From: Anaerosolibacter carboniphilus
GTDB taxonomy: Bacteria > Bacillota > Clostridia > Peptostreptococcales > Thermotaleaceae
Reading direction: 5' to 3'
Assembly: GCF_014205875.1 (NCBI RefSeq)
Contig: NZ_JACHEN010000007.1
Span: 1 to 64,000, forward strand
Length of the DNA: 64,000 nt
Every line of letters starts with the position of its first letter. Positions within the stretch are counted from its first letter, which is position 1. The notes under the pieces are model-generated. The model was not told the DNA's origin. It saw only the letters and a list, made by a program, of their open reading frames with translations, and ran no database searches. A program made the translations under genes and the position numbers. Below, piece by piece: positions 52,857-61,713 of the stretch.

Positions 52857-54920
52857 ATGATTCATTGGCAGTTGGATACGAGATGTAAAACGATTTTAGA
52901 ATTATTAATAAGCCGTGAAGATTATATTTCCATTCAAGAAATTGGAAAAATATTAAATATATCGAAGCGAAGTGTTTATTATGATCTAAGCAAGATGAAT
53001 GACTGGTTGAATATGCAGCACATATCTGAAATCCAAATTGAACGAAATAAAGGAATATATCTTACATCGATAACACGGCAAAAGATCAGAGAATTAATAA
53101 ATAATGTAAGCCAATCATCTTATTATACATTATCCCCAAAAGAGAGAACACGTTTGATGATATGCTCATTGCTGGGCTCAGCGAAGCCCCTGTTTATTGA
53201 GCAATTATGCCTAATATGTGATATAAGCCGCAATACAGCTTTTAATGATTTGAAAGTGGTTCGCCAGAAAATGGAACGATACGGGTTACAATTGAACTTT
53301 GAATCCCATGTGGGCTATAAGGTTGATGGTTCCCTTATCAAACAACGGGCGTTATTTTTATACTACTTTCAACCTTTAATTGATCTAATAGCGAATAAGC
53401 AAATCTCCAGTATCAATGAACTGTCATTTTATAATGAGACGATTATAAAGGAATATCTTAGAAGGTTAAAGGTTATCGAAGAAAAATTGAATACTACTTA
53501 TGTGGATGGGATGTTATTATCTCTAGCCACATTGATCCATATCATATTAATGAGAAAAGATAATATTGTGTTTGAAGAAATTGGAGTAGATGAAGTCGTA
53601 TCTACTGAAGAATTCCAATTGGTTACTCAACTTCTAAACGAGCTGCCGCTATCGGAGCAGGTATACATAGCCATGCATTTACTTGGATCACGGGTTCAAG
53701 TTCCGACGATTAAGCCCCAATCAATTGATACCTACAGTTTAGCAGAAAAGCTGGTTCTTGAATTTGAAAGATTAGCTTGTGTGGTTTTCGAGGACAAAAA
53801 TCAACTGATCAAGCTGCTGTCATATCATCTAAATATGTCCATATATAGGTATCGCTATGGGATTCAGATTGGGAATCCACTTATGAGCGAAATTCAATCC
53901 AGCTATCCAGATCTATTTGATATTACACGTAAAGCATGTAAGAGCCTTAGGCATAGTTTGGGAACGCCTATTCCTGATAGTGAAATAGCTTACATCACCA
54001 TGCATTTTGGAGGATCTCTTCGTAAAAAAAATTATGGGAATGCAAAATGCAGGGTACTAATCGTCTGTCCGAATGGGATATCTACTGCAAATATGCTCAG
54101 GGTAGAAGTAGAGAGCCTACATACTGATATAGAAATAACTGCAATGATACCGGTTAGGGAAGTAGAAAATTATTATGATAAAAGTGATCTTATTATTACG
54201 ACAGTAGATATGGACTGTCCGATTCCCGTGGTAAGAGTAAATCCGGTTATATCAGAAGAAGATCGAGTCCGAATCCTTTCAAAAGTAGTACAAAAGATAT
54301 CGAGGAATATTACGAACAATATTACGTTAGAAAAAGTCTTTAGAATCGTAAGAGAATATGTTCATCCGCAAAATCATGACAAACTGAAACATGACTTGTA
54401 TAAGGCTTTTCAGGGTGTTCCGATGCAAGCTTACAAGTCAACTTCCTCTATTCGATTAATGGATGTTACCATGACGAGTCGCATTCAATATAAAAAATCA
54501 GTACAGGATTGGAAAGAAGCTATCAGAGAAGCATCTAACCCCTTGCTGTTCGAGGAAATAATTGAACCCGGATATATTGAGGCCATGATAGCGAATGTTG
54601 AGAAATACGGCCCCTATATCGTGATCGCACCCAAGTTAGCATTAGGGCATGCATTGCCGCAAGATGGAGTAAATTCCCTAGGACTATCCTTATTATGTTT
54701 AGAAGAACCCGTATCATTTTTTCACATACCTGTGTACATTATCTTTATCTTGGCACCTATAGATAAAAGCAGCCATTTAGGGATCATGAGGGATATGATG
54801 GAGTTGTTTGCTGATGAAGAAAACACTGATAAATTTCTGGAAAAAAGAAACGCTCAGGAGATCTTGGCGTTTATAAAAGATCATATCAAACAAGAAGCAA
54901 TCATTCCATATGAAGATTAA
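52857..54920 (+). CDS. PRD-domain PTS regulator, MtlR/BglG-like activator with EIIB and EIIA domains
   Basis: 687 residues from ATG 52857, after AAGGGGTG. Order: N-terminal HTHs (YISIQEIGKILNISKRSVYYDL), second HTH (FIEQLCLICDISRNTAFNDL), two PRDs (~170-395), EIIB-like domain with Cys in LIVCPNGISTANMLR (~405-490), and EIIA domain with IAPKLALGHALPQ (~540-685). Such proteins activate PTS genes when PRDs are phosphorylated and inducer sugar is present. It directly precedes the EIIA/EIIC/EIIB operon it should control. Confidence 0.93.
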   Translation: MIHWQLDTRCKTILELLISREDYISIQEIGKILNISKRSVYYDLSKMNDWLNMQHISEIQIERNKGIYLTSITRQKIRELINNVSQSSYYTLSPKERTRLMICSLLGSAKPLFIEQLCLICDISRNTAFNDLKVVRQKMERYGLQLNFESHVGYKVDGSLIKQRALFLYYFQPLIDLIANKQISSINELSFYNETIIKEYLRRLKVIEEKLNTTYVDGMLLSLATLIHIILMRKDNIVFEEIGVDEVVSTEEFQLVTQLLNELPLSEQVYIAMHLLGSRVQVPTIKPQSIDTYSLAEKLVLEFERLACVVFEDKNQLIKLLSYHLNMSIYRYRYGIQIGNPLMSEIQSSYPDLFDITRKACKSLRHSLGTPIPDSEIAYITMHFGGSLRKKNYGNAKCRVLIVCPNGISTANMLRVEVESLHTDIEITAMIPVREVENYYDKSDLIITTVDMDCPIPVVRVNPVISEEDRVRILSKVVQKISRNITNNITLEKVFRIVREYVHPQNHDKLKHDLYKAFQGVPMQAYKSTSSIRLMDVTMTSRIQYKKSVQDWKEAIREASNPLLFEEIIEPGYIEAMIANVEKYGPYIVIAPKLALGHALPQDGVNSLGLSLLCLEEPVSFFHIPVYIIFILAPIDKSSHLGIMRDMMELFADEENTDKFLEKRNAQEILAFIKDHIKQEAIIPYED

Positions 54921-54997
54921 AAGATTATATTTGACATGAACCGAGCACTGCTAAAACTTGACTTCCCAGTATTCGACAAAAAGAGCAATAGTATTTT

Positions 54998-55008
54998 TTT
55001 GCACATTT
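54998..55008 (+). promoter_or_regulatory. TTTGCACA element before the PTS/transketolase operon
   Basis: TTTGCACATTT forms, with GTGTAAA at 55013-55019, an imperfect dyad. It matches the element before the PRD regulator gene (52778-52788). Confidence 0.35.
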
Positions 55009-55036
55009 TATAGTGTAAACATTGTTCTTCACAATA

Positions 55037-55076
55037 AAGGACGCTTTACTTAAAATAAAAGTAATAGAACGTCCTT
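55037..55076 (+). promoter_or_regulatory. Leader hairpin before the EIIA gene
   Basis: AAGGACG (55037-55043) pairs with CGTCCTT (55070-55076), and TTACTT pairs with AAGTAA inside, leaving small bulges. CTCTAAG follows rather than a long T-run. It may be an attenuator or a stability element for the PTS mRNA. Confidence 0.4.
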
Positions 55077-55110
55077 CTCTAAGAAAAATCAATGAAACGG
55101 AGGACTAAAC

Positions 55111-55545
55111 GTGCACGATCTAATTTCTCTCGAAAACATAGTCATTGTAGACAGGGTAAAGGATTGGCGTGAGGCGATAGAAAAAGCAGTACGCCCGCTC
55201 GTTATAAACGCTTATGTAGAGGAGCGATATATACAAGGAATAATAGATAATACTTTGGAATACGGCCCTTATTATGTGCTTGCTCCAAACATAGCTATGC
55301 CTCATGCCAGACCTGAGCAAGGCGTTCTCCAAAAACAGATTGGAATCCTACTACTTCGGCAGCCCATTAAATTTTCAGAAGAGGGGTATGATGTTCGCCT
55401 TATTATCACATTAGCTGCAACTGACAACAAATCGCACCTAGAAGCACTCCGCAGTTTATCAGGATTATTAGAGGATGATGATTATGTCAGTAAAATAATC
55501 AGCGCGCAAAATGAAGAAGAGATCTATCATCTCTTCCAGGTCTGA
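55111..55545 (+). CDS. PTS EIIA component, ascorbate/mannitol type
   Basis: 144 residues from GTG, after CGGAGGAC. EIIA motif NIAMPHARPEQGV with phospho-accepting His65; ascorbate-type (UlaC/SgaA) members share APxIAMPHARPE. It receives phosphate from HPr and passes it to EIIB. It resembles the EIIA domain of the upstream regulator, including YGPY and LAP, suggesting common ancestry. Confidence 0.92.
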   Translation: MHDLISLENIVIVDRVKDWREAIEKAVRPLVINAYVEERYIQGIIDNTLEYGPYYVLAPNIAMPHARPEQGVLQKQIGILLLRQPIKFSEEGYDVRLIITLAATDNKSHLEALRSLSGLLEDDDYVSKIISAQNEEEIYHLFQV

Positions 55546-55602
55546 TCTTATTGAGCACCAGCTGCATAGTGCTCAGAAAATAAAAAGGGGGTAGGTTGTT
55601 TT

Positions 55603-56985
55603 ATGGGAGGTATTTTAAATTTCACGCAACAGATTCTTTCAACACCATCTTTGCTAGTCGGAGCCATAGCACTTATTGGATTAATATCTCAAGGTAAACC
55701 TATTGAAGATGTCATCAAAGGAACGATTAAGACGATTCTCGGGTTTATCGTTATCGGTTCAGGGGCTGGAATACTTGTTGGGGCTTTGAATTACTTTGGT
55801 GAACTATTTAATTTTGCTTTCGGTGTTCAAGGTGTTGTGCCCAACAATGAAGCGATAGTCTCTTTGGCTTTAAACGATTATGCTTCTTCAACTGCATTAA
55901 TTATGGCTTTTGGTATGATTGCAAATATTATCATTGCCCGTTTTTCTCGACTAAAGTATATTTTCTTAACAGGTCACTACACGTTGTATATGGCGGCTTT
56001 AATTGCAGTAGTACTAACTGTTGGAGGACTTGATGGATGGCAGCTGATATTAGCAGGATCTTCTGTTTTAGGATTTACCATGGTGTTTTTCCCCGCCCTT
56101 GCGCAAAAGACAATGCATAAAATTACCGGGGATGATTCAATCGCATTTGCACATTTTGGAACGCTAGGTTATGTTTTTTCAGCATGGCTAGGCGATAAGT
56201 TAGGAAATAGATCAAAATCTACAGAAGATATAAAGTTCCCAAAACGATTATCTTTTATGAGGGATACCTCTGTTGCCATTGCATTGACAATGTTTCTATT
56301 TTTCTTAATCGTTACTTTTTTAGCGACTACCCATGCTGATTTTGATCCAGCAATGATTGGAGGCAATAACTGGTTCTTATTTTCAATTATTCAGTCATTA
56401 ACATTTGCTGGGGGCGTATATATCGTGTTAGCAGGTGTACGTTTATTGATTGCTGAAATCGTACCCGCATTTAAAGGGATTTCAGAAAAAATTGTACCAG
56501 ATGCAAAACCAGCGCTGGACTGTCCTATTGTTTTCCCATTTGCAGAAAATGCCGTACTTCTAGGCTTTTTAGTATCCTTTGCTGGCGGTCTCGTTGGACT
56601 TAGCATTTTAATATTGCTTGGCGGCTCTTTGGCTTTAATCCTTCCAGGAGTAATCCCCCATTTCTTCTGTGGTGCAACAGCAGGTGTTTTTGGAAATGCT
56701 ACAGGAGGACGAAAAGGAGCGATCATTGGAGCTTTTGGTCACGGTCTTTTGATTACCTTCTTGCCAGCATTTCTGATGCCAGTTCTCGGTTCTCTTGGAT
56801 TCGCCAATACGACGTTTTCAGATGCTGACTTTACAGCCGTAGGAATCGTCTTAGGAAATATTGCAAGAGCGATACAAGGTTATGGACTATTGGCCATATG
56901 CATTGCCTTACCTTTAATTCCAATTATTTATAACATTGTTTCTCCAGCAAAGATAAATAATCCAGCAGAAAATAAGGGTGCTTAA
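55603..56985 (+). CDS. PTS EIIC component, UlaA-like permease
   Basis: 460 residues, about 11 membrane segments. It has UlaA-family features: TPSLLVGAIALIGLISQGKP, GGLDGWQLILAGSSVLGFTMVFFPAL, IPHFFCGATAGVFGNATGGRKGAIIGAFGHGLLITFLPA. The sugar is carried and phosphorylated with EIIB and EIIA. AAAGGGGG precedes ATG. UlaA homologues carry L-ascorbate in enterics, but others serve different sugars. Confidence 0.93.
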   Translation: MGGILNFTQQILSTPSLLVGAIALIGLISQGKPIEDVIKGTIKTILGFIVIGSGAGILVGALNYFGELFNFAFGVQGVVPNNEAIVSLALNDYASSTALIMAFGMIANIIIARFSRLKYIFLTGHYTLYMAALIAVVLTVGGLDGWQLILAGSSVLGFTMVFFPALAQKTMHKITGDDSIAFAHFGTLGYVFSAWLGDKLGNRSKSTEDIKFPKRLSFMRDTSVAIALTMFLFFLIVTFLATTHADFDPAMIGGNNWFLFSIIQSLTFAGGVYIVLAGVRLLIAEIVPAFKGISEKIVPDAKPALDCPIVFPFAENAVLLGFLVSFAGGLVGLSILILLGGSLALILPGVIPHFFCGATAGVFGNATGGRKGAIIGAFGHGLLITFLPAFLMPVLGSLGFANTTFSDADFTAVGIVLGNIARAIQGYGLLAICIALPLIPIIYNIVSPAKINNPAENKGA

Positions 56986-57071
56986 AACACCCTTTCCTTT
57001 CCTTTTATTTCAAGTTGAAAACGATGAGAAATGAAAGGATTTAATAAGACAACATAATAAGGAGGGAAAAC

Positions 57072-57362
57072 ATGATCATTAAGAAAATACAATGCGCATG
57101 TGGAAGTGGTCTGGGATCTTCATTTCTTGTAGAAATGAACGTTAAAAAAGTTCTAAATAAATTAGGGATAAAAGGTATTGAAGTAGAGCATAGCGCAGCC
57201 ACAGATGTATTCAAAGGAAGTGCTGATCTATTTGTATGTGGAAAAGATATGTACGATGTTCTTTCTAAATTTGGTCCTTGCATCACCCTTACGAATATTA
57301 TTTCTTTACCTGAACTTGAAGAAAAGTTAAGTGCATTTTTAAAGGAGAAAGGTGTTATCTAA
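57072..57362 (+). CDS. PTS EIIB component, UlaB-like
   Basis: 96 residues; AAGGAGGG precedes ATG. The phosphocysteine loop is CACGSGLGSS, with Cys10 aligning to UlaB Cys9. It transfers phosphate to the sugar bound by EIIC. Third PTS gene in the operon. Confidence 0.93.
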   Translation: MIIKKIQCACGSGLGSSFLVEMNVKKVLNKLGIKGIEVEHSAATDVFKGSADLFVCGKDMYDVLSKFGPCITLTNIISLPELEEKLSAFLKEKGVI

Positions 57363-57397
57363 TCGATAGCACTTTTTGATTGGAGGATTGATCAAAT

Positions 57398-58234
57398 ATG
57401 AGCGACTTGAAAAAACTATCTACGAAAATCCGTTTAGAAGTTTGTAAGATGCTAAAGCATAGAGGGTTTGGGCATTTAGGAGGTTCTTTGTCAATCATAG
57501 AAACATTGTCCGTCTTATATGGTGATGTGATGAAAATAAATCCCCAAAATCCAAATTGGGAAGAAAGAGACTGGTTTATTCTATCTAAGGGTCATGCAGG
57601 ACCAGCTTTATATGCTACATTGGCAGTCAAAGGATATTTTCCCCTTGAAATGCTAAATACCTTAAACAATAACGACACGAGGATTCCTTCCCATCCCGAT
57701 CGATTAAAGACTCCGGGAGTTGATGTAACCACAGGCTCCCTTGGGCAAGGTATTTCACTGGCTGTGGGCATAGCCAAATCTTTTCAGATTAGCCAAAAAC
57801 CCAATAGAGTATATACCATTGTAGGAGATGGTGAATGCAATGAAGGACAGGTTTGGGAGGCTTTTCAATTTGCAGCACATCATAAACTGTCAAATTTAAT
57901 TATTTTCATTGATGAGAATCATAAACAACTGGACGGACCAACAAAGGATATTATAAATTCATTTGACATGAAAGAAAAAGTGGAGGCCTTTGGATTTGCG
58001 GTTAAGAGGATAAGCGGAAATGATGAATTAGCGATAAAAAATGCAGTTCTTGAAATGTTCGAAGTGAAGGATAAAGCTTGCTGCATTATTCTGGATACCA
58101 TCAAAGGACAAGGAATTAAATATTATGAAATGCTTAGTGACAATCATCATATTCGGTTTTCCGGTGAAAGTGAATTTCAGCTTGATTTAGCGATTGAAAA
58201 GCTGAAAGAGGAACTAGAAAGGGAGGGTAGATGA
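57398..58234 (+). CDS. Transketolase, N-terminal subunit
   Basis: 278 residues forming the thiamine-diphosphate pyrophosphate-binding half: RGFGHLGGSLSIIE, LSKGHAGPALYATLA, SHPDR, GSLGQGISLAVGIAK, and the metal motif GDGECNEGQVWEAFQFA with DENHKQ. Split transketolases are common in Clostridia and archaea. It pairs with the next gene (ATGA overlap). Placement right after a PTS means the imported sugar phosphate should lead directly to a ketose phosphate. Confidence 0.94.
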   Translation: MSDLKKLSTKIRLEVCKMLKHRGFGHLGGSLSIIETLSVLYGDVMKINPQNPNWEERDWFILSKGHAGPALYATLAVKGYFPLEMLNTLNNNDTRIPSHPDRLKTPGVDVTTGSLGQGISLAVGIAKSFQISQKPNRVYTIVGDGECNEGQVWEAFQFAAHHKLSNLIIFIDENHKQLDGPTKDIINSFDMKEKVEAFGFAVKRISGNDELAIKNAVLEMFEVKDKACCIILDTIKGQGIKYYEMLSDNHHIRFSGESEFQLDLAIEKLKEELEREGR

Positions 58235-59199
58235 TGATGTTCAGTTTAGCTGAAAAACAACAACCAAAAGAGCTTAGAGAAGTCTACCAGGAAACATTGA
58301 TGGAAATCATGAAAAACAATATAAATGTAGTCGTATGTGATGCAGACTTAGTGAATGCATCTGGAACCAAGAAGCTATTTGAAACATATCCTGATCGTTG
58401 TATCAATATGGGAATAAGCGAAGCAAATATGATCGGAGCAAGTTGTGGGATGTCATTAACGGGGAAGATACCATTCGTCCATACCTTTGCACCCTTTGCC
58501 ACTCGCCGCGCCTTTGACCAGCTTTATTTATCAGGCTGCTATCAGCAATCCAATATAAGAATATTTGGTTCTGATCCTGGGTTTTGGGCTTTACACAATG
58601 GGGGCACCCATACTTCAGTTGAAGATTTGGCTTTAACTAGAGTGGTTCCTAAATTGACGGTGCTGGCTCCAGCAGATGCTGTTCAATTCAAATGGATTTT
58701 ATACAACACGGTGGATAAGTACGGTATGTATTATTTTCGTTGCCCAAGAAAGTCAGTTCCTGATATATATAGTGATTCTTCAGTATTCGAAATCGGAAAA
58801 GGGAATGTAATCCAAGAAGGATCAGATATAGCCATTTTTACCATCGGTGAAATGATCTCTGAAGGAATGAAGGCAGGAGAGATATTAAAAAGTCATGGAA
58901 TCTCTGCTACGGTAGTGGATATGTTTACTGTAAAACCCTTAGACGAGGAACTTGTGAAGACTATTTCCAGAGGTAAAAAAGTCATTGTCACAGCTGAAAA
59001 TCATAGCAAAATAGGGGGCCTAGGATCAGCGATTGCGGAAGTATTAGCGGAAAACCCTATCGGAGCTCCATTAATACGAGTTGCCATACAGGATCATTTT
59101 GGAGAAGTGGGTACGCCCGATTATTTAAAAAATAAATTTGGATTGGATAGTGACACAATTGTGAAAGGTGTTCTAAAGGCATTAAATATAGCAGTTTAA
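58231..59199 (+). CDS. Transketolase, C-terminal subunit
   Basis: 322 residues holding the pyrimidine-binding half with catalytic Glu in INMGISEANMIG, FVHTFAPFATRRAFDQLYLSGC, GGTHTSVEDLAL, and a C-terminal transketolase domain (IFTIGEMISEGMKAGEILKSHG). GGGAGGGTAG precedes three tandem ATGs. It forms the active enzyme with the N-terminal subunit. Terminator follows at 59251. Confidence 0.94.
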   Translation: MMMFSLAEKQQPKELREVYQETLMEIMKNNINVVVCDADLVNASGTKKLFETYPDRCINMGISEANMIGASCGMSLTGKIPFVHTFAPFATRRAFDQLYLSGCYQQSNIRIFGSDPGFWALHNGGTHTSVEDLALTRVVPKLTVLAPADAVQFKWILYNTVDKYGMYYFRCPRKSVPDIYSDSSVFEIGKGNVIQEGSDIAIFTIGEMISEGMKAGEILKSHGISATVVDMFTVKPLDEELVKTISRGKKVIVTAENHSKIGGLGSAIAEVLAENPIGAPLIRVAIQDHFGEVGTPDYLKNKFGLDSDTIVKGVLKALNIAV

Positions 59200-59250
59200 A
59201 TCGTATCTAAAAGCTGTTAAAGTCATTAAATTTCTAAACGATAAAGATGT

Positions 59251-59277
59251 ATCCCCGCGTTATCAAGACGCGGGGAT
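59251..59277 (+). terminator. Terminator of the PTS/transketolase operon
   Basis: ATCCCCGCGT pairs perfectly with ACGCGGGGAT around TATCAAG, then ATTTC. It marks the operon end. Confidence 0.82.
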
Positions 59278-59336
59278 ATTTCGATGTGAACCCATTGCTT
59301 GCCAAGCTCCCATTTGAATATATGTTCATTCAAGGT

Positions 59337-59879
59337 TTAAGTATTTCTTAACACGGTAATGAACCCATCGAGTATCTGATGACTTATTTTGAATCCTTTA
59401 CCTTGATAGAATTTTAATGCATTACTGTTCCCATTAGATACAAAGATAAACAAATCGCTTATTGACTTAAATGAATTTAACCAATCCATAGACTTTTCGA
59501 ACAAAACTGTACCAATGCCAGTTTGACGATAACCCTTTTTTATATAAAACTGAGAAAGACAACCTATGTCATCACTTTTAACGGAATCAAAGTCAAAAAA
59601 ATTAACAGGTTCAAGGGTAGCAAATCCACCTGAATATGTTTCCTTCGGACAAATGTTGCTATAAGCATATCCTACAATTTCATTATCATCTTTAGCTATG
59701 ATTATAAAGTTAGCTTTAGCACTTTTGACAGATGGAATCATTCTCGTTTCAAAACACATGTTATCAAACCATTCAGGATGGATATGTGCTTTAGATTTTT
59801 GATAAGCCATTAATTCATTACATAAATCCTTAATGCAAATAATATTATCATCAGAAATAATTTCATAATGGATACTCAT
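59337..59879 (-). CDS. GNAT-family N-acetyltransferase
   Basis: 180 residues. Motif A reads CLSQFYIKKGYRQTGIGTVLFEKSM and motif B NSNALKFYQGKGFKISH, typical of RimI-like acetyltransferases. Divergent from an HxlR-family regulator with palindromes between them, so it may be its target. Acceptor unknown. Confidence 0.87.
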   Translation of the reverse strand: MSIHYEIISDDNIICIKDLCNELMAYQKSKAHIHPEWFDNMCFETRMIPSVKSAKANFIIIAKDDNEIVGYAYSNICPKETYSGGFATLEPVNFFDFDSVKSDDIGCLSQFYIKKGYRQTGIGTVLFEKSMDWLNSFKSISDLFIFVSNGNSNALKFYQGKGFKISHQILDGFITVLRNT

Positions 59880-59917
59880 ATTAACCTTCCTTTCGAATTA
59901 AAATTTAAAAACATGTT

Positions 59918-59931
59918 TGATTGATCAATCA
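59918..59931. promoter_or_regulatory. Perfect palindrome between GNAT and HxlR genes
   Basis: TGATTGATCAATCA is a perfect 14-bp palindrome. A second dyad, GTTACAATTGTTATAAC, lies about 20 bases further toward the HxlR gene. Both are candidate HxlR-type operators. Confidence 0.45.
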
Positions 59932-60023
59932 GCTTTGATATGATTATATCAGTTACAATTGTTATAACAAGTATGCAGTATTTTCTGTTTAAGGAAGTAA
60001 AAACTGAGCATTGGAGTGATATT

Positions 60024-60371
60024 ATGAATGAACAACCATTTTATAAAAACAGGCTGGACAACTGTCCATTGACATTTGCTTTAAACCTTATCGGTGGAAA
60101 GTGGAGATTGCCTATCATTTGGGCATTAAGTAAAAATGGAACGATGAGATATAATGAATTAAAAAGGAACATTGAGGGAATTACCAACATGATGCTGACG
60201 CAAACACTAAAAGAAATGGAATTGTATGGTATTATAAATCGGAAGCAATTTATGGAAGTACCACCGCGCGTTGAGTATTCACTGACTGATAATGGAGAAA
60301 ATCTTATTCCAGCCCTCAAAGCACTTGCTAATTGGGGAAATAAAATGAAAAACACTGATCATTCGAAATAG
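60024..60371 (+). CDS. HxlR-family winged-helix regulator
   Basis: 115 residues from ATG 60024, after GGAGTGA; the upstream in-frame ATG at 59940 lies in the regulatory region. The family core is complete: CPLTFALNLIGGKWRLPIIWAL, MRYNELKRNIEGITNMMLTQTLKEMELYGIINR, VPPRVEYSLTDNGENLIPALKALANWG, with the conserved Cys near the N terminus. Such proteins sense aldehydes, quinones or redox stress. Confidence 0.92.
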   Translation: MNEQPFYKNRLDNCPLTFALNLIGGKWRLPIIWALSKNGTMRYNELKRNIEGITNMMLTQTLKEMELYGIINRKQFMEVPPRVEYSLTDNGENLIPALKALANWGNKMKNTDHSK

Positions 60372-60441
60372 CATAGAATTAGAACTTGCATGCCATTGTG
60401 TAGATCTGCTAGGGCTGTGTTTCCCATCCATAAAGCAGTAT

Positions 60442-60549
60442 CTATTTTTTTTTTGCCATCGCTAATCCAGGCCTAGAGCGCAGCACTGGTGGTATCAGGC
60501 CAAACGCCTCATATTTTCTTAGCGTGGTAGTGCTAACATCCAGTTTGCG
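60442..60549 (-). pseudogene. MerR-type HTH fragment
   Basis: On the minus strand 36 codons read RKLDVSTTTLRKYEAFGLIP P... LAMAKKK then stop. VSTTTLRKYEAFGLIPP is a typical MerR/YhbD-like wing-helix segment. No start or remaining protein is visible. The rest of 60372-60672 shows nothing I can support. Confidence 0.55.
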
Positions 60550-60672
60550 ACAATATCAATTGGTCGCCCAGCAATTTGAATTCCTACGCAATTGATATTT
60601 TGTCCTATAGAAATTTTCCCTAATACGAAATGAGAGAGAAGTAAATAGGAGATGGGGTTTTTAAAAGCACTC

Positions 60673-60701
60673 TTTACAGCGTAACAGTGTTATGTTACAA
60701 T
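60673..60701 (+). promoter_or_regulatory. Promoter with dyad operator before the bactofilin operon
   Basis: TTTACA (60673-60678) and TACAAT (60696-60701) are 17 bases apart. The spacer holds GTAACAGTGTTATGTTAC (60681-60698), a dyad with arms GTAACA/TGTTAC. This resembles MerR-family control, and the operon encodes a MerR-like YhbD protein. A 250-base leader with no gene follows. Confidence 0.6.
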
Positions 60702-60957
60702 GAAAACGAATAAGAAAAATACTATTGCCTTAAACTATATAGAAAAGCTTAGCTTTTGCTAAAGAACATTGGGATTTGGCGAGAACACAGTGACGCAACA
60801 AGCTATATCCCTATTTATGTGTGGAGAATCTATTGCAAATACATTCTCCTAATGTTATATCAAAAAGCTAATTATCAAAAAACAATGGAACATTGTTATA
60901 TAATCTTAAACTTTGAATAAAGCTTTATAGAAAAATAAATGACTGGAGGAATGAATT

Positions 60958-61698
60958 ATGGAAAATCAAAAAAAATTCGATTTGATTATCTCAGGCATAG
61001 GGAGTTCAGCAGGAGGAATTTTTAACAAGGTTCGTATTGATGGTCAGGGAAAAATTAATGGAGATGTAGAATGCGATGATTTTAGCATAAGCGGAGTAGG
61101 AAGCGTGGAAGGCAGCGTCAAAACTAAAATGGGCAAAATCAGTGGAAAAGGTGGAATAAAGGGCAACTTGCAATCAGATGAATTTAGAGTCGATGGTTGT
61201 GCAAATATCGGTGGCAGTATAGAAGTTAAAGAAATCAGATTTGAAGGTGTAATTGATATTAATGGCAGTATTGACGCTGAGACTGTTGAGAATAAAGGTG
61301 TTATTACCATTAAAAAAGACTGTAATTCAGAAATATTTACTTCTAGAGGAGCCTTTAAAATAGGTGGACTTTTAAATGCAGGAAATATAGATATCAGTTT
61401 ATATGCGCCATGCAAAGCAAGAGAGATTGGTGGAGAAAAAATTGAGATTAATATGGGTCGTTCTTTTAGTTTAAGAAAACTCATTAAATCTATTATCCCA
61501 ATGCTTGATATTCATGTGGGACTTTGTAGCGAGGTCATTGAAGGAGATGAGGTTTATCTTGAATATACCAAAGCGAAAGTGGTTCGTGGAAATAACGTTA
61601 TAATTGGAGAAGGATGTGAGATTGAATTAGTAGAATATAAGGGGCTCTTTGAGAAGTCTGATAAGTCTGTTGTAATTGAGAATAAAAAACTAGGCTAA
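60958..61698 (+). CDS. Bactofilin-like polymer-forming protein, YhbE/BacE type
   Basis: 246 residues; TGGAGGAA precedes ATG. The middle (~20-140) is a chain of short beta repeats with Gly-rich turns (GKINGDVECDDFSISGVGSV, SGKGGIKGNLQSDEF) forming the bactofilin right-handed helix. A C-terminal extension (EIGGEKIEINMG...YLEYTKAKVVRGNNVIIGEG) is shared with the second copy at 62356. In Bacillus subtilis the YhbE/YhbF pair supports flagellar assembly. First gene of the three-gene operon. Confidence 0.88.
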   Translation: MENQKKFDLIISGIGSSAGGIFNKVRIDGQGKINGDVECDDFSISGVGSVEGSVKTKMGKISGKGGIKGNLQSDEFRVDGCANIGGSIEVKEIRFEGVIDINGSIDAETVENKGVITIKKDCNSEIFTSRGAFKIGGLLNAGNIDISLYAPCKAREIGGEKIEINMGRSFSLRKLIKSIIPMLDIHVGLCSEVIEGDEVYLEYTKAKVVRGNNVIIGEGCEIELVEYKGLFEKSDKSVVIENKKLG

Positions 61699-61713
61699 AG
61701 AAAGGAGAAAGAT

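Noticed and set aside
55111..59199. L-ascorbate utilisation operon
   Set aside because: The PTS is ascorbate-type, but none of the lactonase, decarboxylase or epimerase genes is present and transketolase is.
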